From: Prevotella herbatica
GTDB taxonomy: Bacteria; Bacteroidota; Bacteroidia; Bacteroidales; Bacteroidaceae
NCBI RefSeq assembly: GCF_017347605.1
Contig: NZ_AP024484.1
Span: 496,001 to 560,000, forward strand
Reading direction: 5' to 3'
Length of the DNA stretch: 64,000 nt
Shown: positions 55,201-64,000 of the stretch, piece by piece
Position numbering within the stretch: position 1 is the stretch's first letter
Layout: the number at the start of each line of letters is the position of its first letter
Program-made: the position numbers and the translations under genes
Notes under the pieces: generated by a model
Databases searched by the model: none
The model's input: the letters and a program-made list of their open reading frames with translations, nothing else
What the model was told of the DNA's origin: nothing

Positions 55201-56248
55201 GTGTGTTGCGAGTAATGAAGTTAATGCCTGCACCATATAGTCCCAACCATACATTATGATATCCATCCTCAAGAACACAACGCACACTGTTACCAGAAAG
55301 GTCAAGTTCTCCGTTTCCCTCCTGAATGAAATCATATTTGCAGTTGGCTGTACCCATATACATACCTGCATTGATATCCAGAATGGCTACTCCCCCTTGT
55401 TCTGTAGCCAACCATAATTTTCCGTCAGCCATCTGTTTGATAGAGAAGATAGGATGATGCACTCTTCCTCCATCATTATAATGAATGAATTTTCCATTTA
55501 GGGCATCAAATAAGTCAAGTCCATTATTTGTTCCAATCCATATATTTCCGTTTTTATCTCTGAATATGCAATGAATCTCATTACCTGAAATAGAATTCGG
55601 ATCAGCATTGTTATGTTTATAGTTATGAGCCACCCTGTTGTGGGTATCAATTACAGATAATCCATCATAAACATGTCCTACATATATGAGACCGTTACCG
55701 GCATCACACACAGACCAAGCCTGATCGGAAGGAAGTCCGCGCACATTCTTTTTATTATAATGTATAAAGTGCTGATTGCTCTTGTCGAAATAATCAATAC
55801 CACCCCAATATGTTGTTACCCATATACTGCTATCTGCAGAAGCTGAGATAGAAGTGATATCGTTAGTAACAATACTATTGCGATCTTTCTTGTCATGTCG
55901 AAAACTGCTGAACTTATCTGTATCATAATCAAAGACGTTCAATCCCTCTCGTTGAGTGCCAATCCACATTTTGTTATCCTTAGGATCATCAAGAACGCAG
56001 TTTAGTTCGTTGCCAGTGATACTGTTATCTCCATTATGCTTATAATAGGTATAGAATCGGGAACCGTCAAACCTATTCAGTCCTTCTTCAGTAGCAACCC
56101 AGATAAATCCATACTTGTCCATAGCCATGCTAAGAACATAGTCACTTGACAGTCCATCAGTAATATCAAGAGACTTAACTTGATACTTCTGAGAGAAAGA
56201 ATAGATAGAGAAAAACAGGAATGATAGTAAAAAGAAATACTTCTTCAT
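52214..56248 (-). CDS. Hybrid two-component system regulator (HTCS)
   Basis: From the ATG at 56248 the protein has 1344 residues. A signal peptide (LLSFLFFSIYSFSQ) is followed by ~14 periplasmic propeller repeats (GLNRFDGSR, DKNGNIWIG and similar) to ~700 and a Y_Y_Y domain. Then come a membrane helix ~770-790, HisKA with H~830 (NITHELRTPLTL), HATPase (NLISNAIKY, GTGIGLALV), a receiver with D~1129 (IISDVMMPNMDG) and an AraC-type HTH at the end. HTCSs sense oligosaccharides in the periplasm and activate the adjacent PUL. The PUL genes lie divergently next to it. The upstream ATG at 56338 is less likely because it lies before the promoter. Confidence 0.93.
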   Translation of the reverse strand: MKKYFFLLSFLFFSIYSFSQKYQVKSLDITDGLSSDYVLSMAMDKYGFIWVATEEGLNRFDGSRFYTYYKHNGDNSITGNELNCVLDDPKDNKMWIGTQREGLNVFDYDTDKFSSFRHDKKDRNSIVTNDITSISASADSSIWVTTYWGGIDYFDKSNQHFIHYNKKNVRGLPSDQAWSVCDAGNGLIYVGHVYDGLSVIDTHNRVAHNYKHNNADPNSISGNEIHCIFRDKNGNIWIGTNNGLDLFDALNGKFIHYNDGGRVHHPIFSIKQMADGKLWLATEQGGVAILDINAGMYMGTANCKYDFIQEGNGELDLSGNSVRCVLEDGYHNVWLGLYGAGINFITRNTPLFSLLSYSPVNPEKHISTKSVLGLGFDTKGNLFVGTDGDGINVFDSEKNRIHSDVSLPGRSVQVVHRDKNGNIWIGCFSDNAYVRRASGGLSKIFKETVDVRCFCEDGNVMWVGTSSGIYTVDINTLKVIKAYKIKESLVRTICLDSNHNLWIGTFGDGLVKYDHSMRHKHAYSTDHGFPSNTVNGIIRGNDRSFWLATGEGVVCFPDEHKNLYKVYGQDNNLNNTNIRAIAQDRKGNVWVSTNKGISCLKKGETSFLNYGYKDNVALGNYNPSSVTTSPTGTIYFGSTRGLTYFNPSEVLSNHAAPQVFITAVDIPLGEKALSDSTINLIGKKQIELGYKDNTFTLHFNVRDYSLLGRVEYSYRLNGLQGNWQTTEDNVITFRDIPYGSYTLEVRCRRHNQEWTTDVATLDLTVNPPFWLSWWAKLIYTISIISLTVYIFRSYSRKMRLEYLLSSEKRKHEQQQELNDERLRFFTNITHELRTPLTLILGPLDDFSHSNELSDKVKHKLAVINRSAKRLQELINRILEFRKTETDNRRLCVVRGNIVSAVHEVMLKYEELNRKDSVRIRFVSTENDIKMYFDNEVINMVLDNLISNAIKYTDRGEIIVCVERVINDGRRMVQIAVHDTGHGISAAALPHIFERYYQENSPHQASGTGIGLALVKSLVALHQGQISVDSSVEHGSHFIISLAEDNIYPEALHGEQTSDELEETEDNTVVVEKHDDADESSREILLVVEDNKDIREYIATSFADKYEVCQAEDGREGLAIALDVIPDIIISDVMMPNMDGNELCKILKNDQRTSHIPVILLTAKVSNDAKEEGYDAGADSYITKPFSVSLVESRINNLLEQRRRLLNSANESRSGHDLSLSEKNEILKESMNKVDQEFFDNLNKILDDNISGVLDVNFLTEKLNMSTSTLYRKMKALTGISTNEYVRHYKMQHAEKLLLKNTYTINEITYMVGLSSVTYFRKCFKEDFGYYPTEYLKKIKAAGKS

Positions 56249-56284
56249 GATTACCTTGATGAAATATGTGATAATAAACGGTTG

Positions 56285-56318
56285 CAAAGTTAGCAATTTT
56301 ATCTTATATAAAGCAAAA
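56285..56318 (-). promoter_or_regulatory. Promoter of the HTCS gene
   Basis: On the minus strand TTTTG (56314-56318), 21 bp, TAACTTTG (56285-56292); transcription would start near 56278, 30 nt before the ATG at 56248. Confidence 0.65.
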
Positions 56319-56327
56319 ATCACATTC

Positions 56328-56369
56328 AAATCGTTCAATGAACGATTTGAGAACCTTATTGAACGATTT
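56328..56369. promoter_or_regulatory. Operator-like repeats between the HTCS gene and the PUL
   Basis: AAATCGTTCA (56328-56337) and TGAACGATTT (56339-56348) form a palindrome with a one-base centre. TGAACGATTT recurs at 56360-56369, 21 bp (two helical turns) further on. They sit between the divergent promoters, right upstream of the -33 region of the PUL operon, where the AraC domain of the HTCS would bind. Confidence 0.65.
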
Positions 56370-56396
56370 ATGAGTATGCTTATCGTTACAGCATGT

Positions 56397-56404
56397 TAAA
56401 TTTG
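56397..56404 (+). promoter_or_regulatory. -7 element of the PUL operon
   Basis: TAAATTTG, 44 bp before the ATG at 56448. No good -33 box is seen, as expected for a promoter needing an activator. Confidence 0.5.
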
Positions 56405-56447
56405 CTGCGTAAACATTATTTTTATATAACTATAACCTAATTTATTT

Positions 56448-57902
56448 ATGGCAACTAAACCTAATTACTTAAGAAGGTTACTTATTTGTGCCTTCGCCGT
56501 AATAGCGGGTTTGTCACTGCAATCATGTAGCAGCGACGACGACTATCCAACAGTTGATGGTAAAGCCCCAACTCTTACACTTAGTTCCGTACAACTCAAG
56601 ACAGAACCCGGACGTGACTTCACGATTACGGGTGTTGCACAAGATGCAGACGGAATAAAGTCTATCCGTCTTGTTAACGAAGGACTGAACCTCGACAAGA
56701 CTATTGATTTGCTGGAATATCATCCAGACTCATTACTTCACACTTACAACCTGAGTTATGCTTACAAAGGTAACAAGGATTGGAAAGGTACAGAATCATT
56801 CCCTGTAGCGATTACAGTGGAAGACGTAGGTGGAAGAACCACCACACAAACATTGACGGTATCTACAGACGGCGATTTTACAAGCCCTGTATTTACAACT
56901 GCTCCATCTTCACAATTAACAGTGCTGCTTCAAAATCCTAAGCTGACACTGAACACAACAGTAACGGATAACAAAAATTTGGGATACATTGTTGTATCAA
57001 TTCCAGACCTAAACACTCATGACAGTATTAGTATCAGCGGAACTAAATACACATTGAGTAAATCTTATGACATGCCAACAAAAGAAGCATCTTATGCGAT
57101 GACTATAACTGTTGGCGATGCAGTAGGAAACCGTACTACAACAACAAGCACTATCAAGGTGAGTGATCTTCCTGACTTTGATAATATGTATCTTGCTGAT
57201 GTTACAGAGGCTGCTGATTTAAACTCTGACCTTTATGGTGTACCTATGCTGATTGATCACACTGGCAAATACCAGTACACAGCACATTATTACAACAAAA
57301 AGGCAGGAACACCTATCCGCTTTATCCCACAGAAGACTGACTTCCAGCCTATCTGCTTCGGTGTAGACCCAAACACAGGTTTGCTTACAAGTAATCCTTC
57401 TGTTGGTACACCTATCATACTTAAAACTGTTGGATACTATGAAATTACATTCAACACTGTAACTGGTGAATACAATGTAACAACGTGGACTCCTACAACA
57501 CCTAGCATGGTTCTTGACGGAACACAGAGTGTAACACTTGACGGTGATGCTCAGCCTGCACAAATTTGTCTTGCAGGAGAAGGCCTTCCTGGTGCTTCAA
57601 ACTGGACAACAAACCCTAGCTCTGGAGCATTTATCTTGTCTCAGGATAAGGCTAACCCATATCGTCTATATCGTCAGGTAACTCTTACTAAGGGTACAAA
57701 GGTATCATTTACGATCAGCCAGACCCATATAAAGGGATGGTGGCCTGAACCATTCTGGCGTTTCAACGGATCTGATGAGAATGAGAAAAATGTGAAGAAT
57801 GGTGGTGACAACATGAAAGAGGTTACCGTACCTGCAGACGGAACATATCTATTCGAATTCGACTATGCATTACTACGCAGTCGCTTCGTATTAGTGAAAT
57901 AA
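56448..57902 (+). CDS. SusE/SusF-like surface glycan-binding lipoprotein
   Basis: The 484-residue protein has a lipoprotein signal (LRRLLICAFAVIAGLSLQSC, C27) and Ig-like beta domains in tandem (TLTLSSVQLKTEPG, SFPVAITVEDVGGRT, SQLTVLLQNPKL). A C-terminal region with several carbohydrate-binding-type aromatics (IKGWWPEPFWRFNG) follows. This resembles SusE/F-like or DUF5125/DUF5121 proteins placed on the cell surface. Here it precedes SusC, an unusual but known gene order. It is the first gene of the operon controlled by the HTCS. Confidence 0.8.
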   Translation: MATKPNYLRRLLICAFAVIAGLSLQSCSSDDDYPTVDGKAPTLTLSSVQLKTEPGRDFTITGVAQDADGIKSIRLVNEGLNLDKTIDLLEYHPDSLLHTYNLSYAYKGNKDWKGTESFPVAITVEDVGGRTTTQTLTVSTDGDFTSPVFTTAPSSQLTVLLQNPKLTLNTTVTDNKNLGYIVVSIPDLNTHDSISISGTKYTLSKSYDMPTKEASYAMTITVGDAVGNRTTTTSTIKVSDLPDFDNMYLADVTEAADLNSDLYGVPMLIDHTGKYQYTAHYYNKKAGTPIRFIPQKTDFQPICFGVDPNTGLLTSNPSVGTPIILKTVGYYEITFNTVTGEYNVTTWTPTTPSMVLDGTQSVTLDGDAQPAQICLAGEGLPGASNWTTNPSSGAFILSQDKANPYRLYRQVTLTKGTKVSFTISQTHIKGWWPEPFWRFNGSDENEKNVKNGGDNMKEVTVPADGTYLFEFDYALLRSRFVLVK

Positions 57903-57933
57903 TTCACATTATTATATATAAACAATATAAAAT

Positions 57934-60900
57934 ATGAAAAGATATTTTTTAATAATATTGGTCTCTATCCTTACTCTTGGACTTCATGCCCAAAGCGTAA
58001 AGGTAACAGGACAGGTAACTGCTGCTGCTGACAAGGAACCTATCATGGGTGCCTATGTAAAGGTAGCAGGAACCAAAACAGCCGCTATAACTGACATCGA
58101 CGGTAACTTTACTATAGATGCTGACAAAAATGCCACTCTAGAGGTTAGCATGGTTGGTTTCCAAAAGGCAAGCATTGGTGTTGCAGGACGCAGCGCTATC
58201 AACGTAGTGATGAAAGATGACGTATCAGACCTTAATGAGGTTGTCGTTATCGGTTACGGTGCTGTTAAGAAGAGCGACCTCACAAGTAGTATCTCTGCTA
58301 TCAAAGGAGATAAACTTGAGAAGCTAACTACTGGTAACGTGATGAATGCACTTCAAGGTCAGGTAAACGGTGTGCAGATTACAAATTCAGGAGGTCCTGG
58401 TAGCACTCCACGCGTAATCATACGTGGTATAAGTACTATCAACGGTTCTGACCCACTCTACGTTGTAGATGGTATGCCAGTTGGTACAAACATCAACTTC
58501 CTAAACCAGAACGATATTGAGAGCATGCAGGTATTGAAAGATGCATCTGCTGCCGCTATCTATGGTACTCGTGGTAGTAACGGTGTTATTCTTATCACAA
58601 CAAAGAAAGGCTCAAAGGGCGCTACTAAGTTTACAGCGTCTGCAACTGTAGGTCTTCAGACTATGCAGAAACCTGATATAGCAGGCGCTTCTGAATACGA
58701 ACAGGTATTCAAGACTCGCTATACAAACGATAACCAGACTGCACCTTACAATGGTATAGCTAACATCACTAATGCTCAGGGAACTGACTGGTGGAAGCAA
58801 ACTATGCGTAGCGTTGCTATTACAGAGAACTACAACTTCGGTTTCTCTGGTGGTACAGATAAGTTGCTTTATTCAGCAAGTATTGGCTACTTCCGTCAGA
58901 ACTCACAGTATAAGGTTGGTGACTGGCAGAAGCTCACAGCTCGTTTCTCTATGCAGTACAACTTTAACAAGATTGTACAGGCAGGTGTAGATTTCACTCC
59001 TAAATACGAGAACTGGCATGACACTCCAGACCTAATTGGAGCAGTCATGACTATGGACCCTACAACACCAGTTATGCGTGATCAGAGCCAATGGACATCA
59101 AACCCATATAGCAACTATGCACGCTCTAACAACAACCAAACATTGAATCCTGTTGCTTCAATGAATCGTCTTGACAAGCATTCTGATGAATACGGACTTC
59201 TTGCAACTCCTTGGATAAGCATCAATCCTATAAAGGGACTGACATTCCGCACTCAGTTTGGCATGAACGCCCGTTTCCGCCTATCTGATGAATACACTCC
59301 TGATTTCCATATTGACAATCTTGAGCAAGCAGCAGTAAGCACCGCAAAACGCAGAATGGAGAACTGGGTAGACTGGAACTGGACTAATACCCTTACTTAT
59401 ATGAACACTTTCAACAAGAAGCATAATCTTAACGTTATGGCTGGTTACACGATGGAGCGTTTCCAGAATTACTATCTTGATGGTAGCCGCGATAAGATTC
59501 CTTCAAATGTTGAAGAAATGCGCTATGTAAGTGCAGGTACAGACAACATGCAGGTTAAAGGAAGCAATACTTATAGTTCTCTTATCTCTTATCTTGGTCG
59601 TGTAATGTACAACTATGATGAGAAATACTATCTTACAGCAAGTATCCGTGTTGACGGTTCTTCTAAGTTCACTACAGGAAACAAATATGCTACATTCCCA
59701 TCATTAAGTGGAGCTTGGCGTGTTAGTGGAGAGAACTTCATGAAAAACCAGAAAATATTTGATGATTTGAAGCTTCGTCTTGGCTGGGGTAAGGTTGGTA
59801 ACCAGAATATCGACAACTCTGCATATACAAGTGCTATCAATACAAACCGTTACGTTTTCGGAAATCAGATAGCTATTGGTTCTTCAGTAGCATCTATCGG
59901 TAACACAAATGTTAAGTGGGAAACTGTAGAGGATTACAATATTGGTGTAGACATGGCATTCCTTCAGAATCGTCTTCGCGTAACAGCAGACTGGTTTACA
60001 AAGAAGAGCCACGACATGCTTATGAAGAAGGATAACCTTCTTGTTCTTGGCTATCCTATGTGGAACGGTCAGATGTGGGAAAACATCGGTAGCATGAAGG
60101 CTACTGGTTGGGAACTTGGTTTCAACTGGGACGATAAGATTGGCGAAGTTAAATATGGTGTAGGTCTTAACCTTTCTTCTGTAAAGAACAAGGCTGTAAA
60201 CCTAAACGGTAACTATATCTATATGGGTAGCCACAATGGTGACTTTATCATTCGTAACGAAGAAGGAAAGGCTATCAGCCAGTTCTACGGATATGTTGTT
60301 GACGGTATATTCCAGAATAAGACAGAAGTTACTTCTTACACTAACGAACACGGAACATCAATGCAGCCAAACGCTCAACCTGGTGACTTCCGCTACAAGG
60401 ACCTTAACCACGATGGCGTTATCGACGAGAAGGATAAGACTTATATTGGCAATCCATTCCCAGATTTGATGTTAGGTGTAAACCTTAACGCATCATATCA
60501 TCGTTGGGATATTCAGGCACAGTTCTACGGAACATTCGGTAATGACATCTACAACCTGAACCGTGAGCGTTACTTCGGTCAGAATGGCTCAAACGTAATG
60601 GCAGGAACTATTGACAAGGCTTGGCACGGAGAAGGCACAACAAACGAGTATCCTCGTCTGTCTGTTAACGACGCTAACCTGAACTACACACGTCCTTCAT
60701 CTTTCTTCGTTGAAGATGGTAGTTACTTCCGTTGCAAGCTGCTTCAGATTGGATATACTATCCCTGAGAGCGTACTTCGCCTTTGCAGCATACGTCTTTC
60801 ACTATCTGCACAGAACTTGTTCACTATCACAAAGTATTCTGGCATGGACCCAGAAACAGCATCTCTGGGAGGTAAAGGAGGCGTAACAGAAACAGGTATC

Positions 60901-60960
60901 GACTGGACTGGTTATCCTAATCCACGTACTATCCTATTCGGCGTGAATGTAAACTTCTAA
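57934..60960 (+). CDS. SusC/RagA TonB-linked outer-membrane transporter
   Basis: The 1008-residue protein has a signal peptide (LVSILTLGLHAQ), a CarboxypepD_reg-like domain (VKVTGQVTAAADKEPIMGAY), the TonB-contact NEVVVIGYGAVKKSDLTSS, and a plug (LQGQVNGVQITNSGGPGS, PLYVVDGMPVG). The barrel ends NPRTILFGVNVNF. It imports the target oligosaccharide together with the SusD protein encoded 18 bp downstream. Confidence 0.93.
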   Translation: MKRYFLIILVSILTLGLHAQSVKVTGQVTAAADKEPIMGAYVKVAGTKTAAITDIDGNFTIDADKNATLEVSMVGFQKASIGVAGRSAINVVMKDDVSDLNEVVVIGYGAVKKSDLTSSISAIKGDKLEKLTTGNVMNALQGQVNGVQITNSGGPGSTPRVIIRGISTINGSDPLYVVDGMPVGTNINFLNQNDIESMQVLKDASAAAIYGTRGSNGVILITTKKGSKGATKFTASATVGLQTMQKPDIAGASEYEQVFKTRYTNDNQTAPYNGIANITNAQGTDWWKQTMRSVAITENYNFGFSGGTDKLLYSASIGYFRQNSQYKVGDWQKLTARFSMQYNFNKIVQAGVDFTPKYENWHDTPDLIGAVMTMDPTTPVMRDQSQWTSNPYSNYARSNNNQTLNPVASMNRLDKHSDEYGLLATPWISINPIKGLTFRTQFGMNARFRLSDEYTPDFHIDNLEQAAVSTAKRRMENWVDWNWTNTLTYMNTFNKKHNLNVMAGYTMERFQNYYLDGSRDKIPSNVEEMRYVSAGTDNMQVKGSNTYSSLISYLGRVMYNYDEKYYLTASIRVDGSSKFTTGNKYATFPSLSGAWRVSGENFMKNQKIFDDLKLRLGWGKVGNQNIDNSAYTSAINTNRYVFGNQIAIGSSVASIGNTNVKWETVEDYNIGVDMAFLQNRLRVTADWFTKKSHDMLMKKDNLLVLGYPMWNGQMWENIGSMKATGWELGFNWDDKIGEVKYGVGLNLSSVKNKAVNLNGNYIYMGSHNGDFIIRNEEGKAISQFYGYVVDGIFQNKTEVTSYTNEHGTSMQPNAQPGDFRYKDLNHDGVIDEKDKTYIGNPFPDLMLGVNLNASYHRWDIQAQFYGTFGNDIYNLNRERYFGQNGSNVMAGTIDKAWHGEGTTNEYPRLSVNDANLNYTRPSSFFVEDGSYFRCKLLQIGYTIPESVLRLCSIRLSLSAQNLFTITKYSGMDPETASLGGKGGVTETGIDWTGYPNPRTILFGVNVNF

Positions 60961-60978
60961 TCTTTTATATAAAATAAT

Positions 60979-62574
60979 ATGAAACATTACATATTAGGTC
61001 TTTCAATGACCGCAGCTGCACTCACAATGAGTTTCAGCAGCTGTTCAGACTTCCTGAATGAACCTATCCTCGGTCAACAGGATATGGCAAATTACTTCAC
61101 CACTGAGGACGAATGTGCAAAGCAGGTAATTGGTTGTTACCAAGGTCTCGCCTGTGATGACTGGTGGCAGATTTACAAGATGTATGATGCTGCAGACATG
61201 TGTACTGATGACATGTGGATGGGTAACACCACACAGGATCCAGGTGATTACTATCACCTAGCCCACTATTCAGGCAACACGGTTCAGGCAGGTAATGCTT
61301 GCCAGAACTTCTGGCAGTACAGATATAAGGGAATTCTACAGTGCAACATCGCAATACAGAAGATTCCTAACGTAAAATTCAACGACGAAGCTCTTGGAAA
61401 GCGTTACATTGCAGAGGCTAAGTTCCTACGTGCTTTCCAATACTTTGATTTGGTTAAAAACTTCGGAGGCGTGCCTTTGGTCGAAGGTCTTATGATGCCT
61501 GATGAAGTTAAGGGTATTCAGCGCGCTAGCACTGCTGATACTTATGCTTTCATCGAAAAAGATTTGCTAGAGGCTATTCCTGATCTTCCTCTTCGCAGCC
61601 AGTACAGCTCTGCTGATCTTGGTCGCGTTACAAAGGGTGCCGCACAGGGTATTCTAGCAAAGGTATATCTGTATCAGCAGAAATATAAGGAAGCAGAAGC
61701 CCAACTTCAAGCTGTTATCGGCAGCAAAGAGTACAAACTTCTTGACAACTTTGGTGATGTATGGAGCATGGACCACAATAACAGTGAGGAGTCTTTGTTT
61801 GAAATTCAGACAAATGGTACTATGTCTTACAATCTTGGCGAGCGTCTTTCAGTAGTAGTTGGCTCACGTGACGACGCAGGTTGGTCATGGGGACTTCCTA
61901 CAAGCAACCTTGACAAGGCTTTCAAGGATGAGGGTGACTCTATCCGCGAGATATGGACAATCCTGCACCACAACCAGACATACGTGCCTAATGACAACAC
62001 TTGGAATGCGGGTAATCCTTATATCATTACTCCTAGCAAGCACAAAAGTGCACGCGCTAACATGAAATTGTTTATTCCTATAGCTAAGCGTCCTTCACCT
62101 TACGACGGACCACATATCAACCTGAACTATCGTCTTCTTCGTTATGCCGATGTTTTGTTGATGTATGCAGAGGTTGAGAATGCTCTAGGTCATGACGTAG
62201 AAGCTCGTGGAGCACTTAATACAGTGCGCAAACGTGTGAATCTAGCCGATGTTACCTCTAGTGGAACTGCTCTAAGAGATGCTATCCGCAAGGAACGTCG
62301 TCTTGAATTAGCATTGGAAGACAATCGTCTATATGACTTAAGACGTTGGAATGACGATAACGGAAAGAAAGCCATTGAGAATCTTATGGGTCCTAACGGT
62401 ACATTCGTTCACTACAACTTAGTTGAGAGCACCGATCCATACGAAACAACCAATCAAAACGAGAACTCTAACAAGGGTTACAACTTTGTGAATGGTCGTG
62501 ATGAACTATTCCCAATACCAAACTCTGAGATTATTATGAGCGACGGTTCTATCAAACAGAATCCTGGCTATTAA
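60979..62574 (+). CDS. SusD/RagB-family surface lipoprotein
   Basis: The 531-residue protein has a lipobox (TMSFSSC, C22) and the SusD fold: FLNEPILGQQ at the start, RYIAEAKFLRAFQYFDLVKNFGGVPL, LAKVYLYQQKYKEAEAQLQ, and the C-terminal ELALEDNRLYDLRRW and LFPIPNSEIIMS. It captures glycan for the SusC channel. A perfect terminator-type hairpin follows, which could reduce read-through into the GH30 gene. Confidence 0.93.
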   Translation: MKHYILGLSMTAAALTMSFSSCSDFLNEPILGQQDMANYFTTEDECAKQVIGCYQGLACDDWWQIYKMYDAADMCTDDMWMGNTTQDPGDYYHLAHYSGNTVQAGNACQNFWQYRYKGILQCNIAIQKIPNVKFNDEALGKRYIAEAKFLRAFQYFDLVKNFGGVPLVEGLMMPDEVKGIQRASTADTYAFIEKDLLEAIPDLPLRSQYSSADLGRVTKGAAQGILAKVYLYQQKYKEAEAQLQAVIGSKEYKLLDNFGDVWSMDHNNSEESLFEIQTNGTMSYNLGERLSVVVGSRDDAGWSWGLPTSNLDKAFKDEGDSIREIWTILHHNQTYVPNDNTWNAGNPYIITPSKHKSARANMKLFIPIAKRPSPYDGPHINLNYRLLRYADVLLMYAEVENALGHDVEARGALNTVRKRVNLADVTSSGTALRDAIRKERRLELALEDNRLYDLRRWNDDNGKKAIENLMGPNGTFVHYNLVESTDPYETTNQNENSNKGYNFVNGRDELFPIPNSEIIMSDGSIKQNPGY

Positions 62575-62588
62575 TTAATGATATCATT

Positions 62589-62617
62589 AGGGACTTGCGG
62601 TTTCGCCGCAAGTCCCT
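62589..62617 (+). terminator. Terminator or attenuator after susD
   Basis: AGGGACTTGCGG (62589-62600), loop TTTCG, CCGCAAGTCCCT (62606-62617): a perfect 12-bp stem followed by A/T sequence. It lies inside the operon before the GH30 gene. Confidence 0.75.
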
Positions 62618-62649
62618 ATATATATTTTATAAATCGAAAACACAACTGT

Positions 62650-64000
62650 ATGAAGCGATTTTACCTAAGCTTACTATTAGCTGCATCTCTATTCACTGTC
62701 AAGGCACAGTCTACATTCACAATTACCTTAGACCCAACTACCACCTATCAGACTATTTCTGATTTCGGTGCTTCTGACTGCTGGACTGCCGACTATGTTG
62801 GCAAGTACTTCAGCGCCGCACAGAAATCACAAGCTGCTAAGTGGCTGTTCAGTCAGAACTTCGACTCAAATGGAGCCCCTGAAGGTATAGGATTGTCTGT
62901 TTGGCGTGTTAACATTGGTGCAGGTAGTGCAGACCAAGGTAGCGAAAGCAATATCAGTGATGCAACAAGACGCACTGATTGTTTCTTGTCAAAAGACGGA
63001 ACATACAACTGGGACAAATCTTCAGGACAACAGTATTTTATGCAGCAGGCAAAACAGTATGGAGTAGACAACTTCCTATTGTTCTCTAATTCCGCTCCTG
63101 TATATTTCACTGCTAACGGACTTGCCAATAACAAAAACAATGCATCGGGTGCTAACCTGAAGGCAGACAGTTATGATGACTTTGCTGAATTTCTAGCTAA
63201 TGTGACTGCACATTTCAGCGAGAACGGATACAACATCAAATACATTGACCCAGTAAACGAACCAGCATTTAACTGGACAGATGGTCAGGAAGGTTCTCCT
63301 TGGCAGAACAATGAGATTTCAAAGCTCGTACGCGAACTTGACAAATCTCTTACTTCACGTAATTTGTCTACACAGATTATCATGCCTGAGGCTAGTTCAC
63401 TTGACAGACTTTATCAGCAGTGCAGCAATTACAACGGTCGTGCATCTAATCAGATAGAGGCTTTTTGGAATAAAACAAACACTGATACATATATAGGCGA
63501 TTTAAGTCATGTGGCAAAAGCTGTTGCTGGACATGACTATTGGACATTCACAACAAACGATGCCCTTACAACAACGAGAGAAAATGTTGCAGCAGCTGCT
63601 GCTAAATATGGGTTAAACGTGATGCAGACAGAATGGAGTATGCTTGATGCTGCTCCAAATGCAGAGACTGGCTTCCCTGATTCTTATGAGAATGCGACTG
63701 ATATGGACATTGCACTATTCATGGGCAAACTGATACATATCGGCATGACACAGGGTAACTTCATCTCATGGTCATACTGGACAGCAATGGCTCAATCTAT
63801 GTATGCTCAGAAAAACCGCTTTGAACTAATAAGATTAAATGCAACAGATGACAACAATACTTACGAAAGTTATGGTAACTTGAATACAGGTGGTACAGTA
63901 ACTGCAACACCAAACCTTTGGGTTCTTGGTAACTACAGTCGTTTCATTCGTCCTGGATACAAGCGCATTGCTCTTAGTGGTGACGGTGATATCAACTCTC
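62650..64000 (+). CDS. GH30-family glycoside hydrolase, 3' end cut by window
   Basis: The ATG at 62650 opens 450 codons to the window end. A signal peptide (FYLSLLLAASLFTVKAQ) is followed by a GH30 (beta/alpha)8 barrel (YQTISDFGASDCW, GIGLSVWRVNIGAG). The acid/base is E204 in PVNEPAFNW and the nucleophile E328 in MQTEWSM; NEPAFNW plus GQEGSPW resembles endo-beta-1,6-galactanase-type members, though the subfamily cannot be fixed. It would cut the polysaccharide outside the cell or in the periplasm for import by the SusCD pair. The start of the typical C-terminal beta-sandwich (NLWVLGNYSRFIRPGYKR) is present before the cut. Confidence 0.88.
   Translation, partial: MKRFYLSLLLAASLFTVKAQSTFTITLDPTTTYQTISDFGASDCWTADYVGKYFSAAQKSQAAKWLFSQNFDSNGAPEGIGLSVWRVNIGAGSADQGSESNISDATRRTDCFLSKDGTYNWDKSSGQQYFMQQAKQYGVDNFLLFSNSAPVYFTANGLANNKNNASGANLKADSYDDFAEFLANVTAHFSENGYNIKYIDPVNEPAFNWTDGQEGSPWQNNEISKLVRELDKSLTSRNLSTQIIMPEASSLDRLYQQCSNYNGRASNQIEAFWNKTNTDTYIGDLSHVAKAVAGHDYWTFTTNDALTTTRENVAAAAAKYGLNVMQTEWSMLDAAPNAETGFPDSYENATDMDIALFMGKLIHIGMTQGNFISWSYWTAMAQSMYAQKNRFELIRLNATDDNNTYESYGNLNTGGTVTATPNLWVLGNYSRFIRPGYKRIALSGDGDINS

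Overview
The window looks like chromosomal DNA of a Bacteroidales bacterium, most likely Prevotellaceae. It is AT-rich and carries two SusC/SusD transporter pairs and a hybrid two-component regulator. Many genes have promoters of the Bacteroidetes type (TTTG or TTG, 19-21 bp, TAnnTTTG). It also carries the HU-like/smalltalk gene set common in this order. No rRNA, tRNA or CRISPR array was seen.

Left core (1-20 kb): a truncated TlpA-like thioredoxin, a SprT-like metallopeptidase overlapping a thioredoxin-alpha/beta hydrolase fusion, a ThiE-like protein, and a SusC-SusD-TlpA operon with a long leader. Then come a C_GCAxxG_C_C protein, an SDR oxidoreductase, a RecD-like helicase, DUF3822-rsmD, cardiolipin synthase, and dnaG-queD-queE.

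Accessory region (19.6-52 kb): this is a patchwork of defence, toxin and phage-derived genes separated by copies of a dispersed palindromic repeat not seen outside it. In order it holds an RHH/YafQ toxin-antitoxin pair with four 11-bp operator repeats, two tandem NTF2-fold immunity paralogues, small lipoproteins, and an overlapping AAA+ ATPase/subtilase pair. Next are HU-like/smalltalk/tiny lipopeptide, a RhuM-Fic protein, remnants of an antitoxin and an AlbA-type regulator, and a VapE-type primase-helicase. A decaying phage-like replication module follows, with an in-frame amber in the primase-helicase and a frameshifted zinc ribbon. Last come a KAP NTPase with a membrane partner, AbiH with an FRG-domain protein, an unknown protein, a second membrane KAP NTPase, and an Abi_2 HEPN protein preceded by a probable small structured RNA with its own promoter and terminator.

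Right end (52-64 kb): a polysaccharide utilisation locus. The hybrid regulator is divergent from a SusE/F-like lipoprotein, SusC, SusD and a GH30 glycoside hydrolase cut by the window end. An operator-like repeat cluster lies between the divergent promoters.

The most promising candidates for under-described biology are the RNA-Abi_2 unit, the AAA+/subtilase pair, the KAP/membrane-protein pair, the AbiH-FRG pair with the adjacent unknown protein, and the dispersed repeat family.
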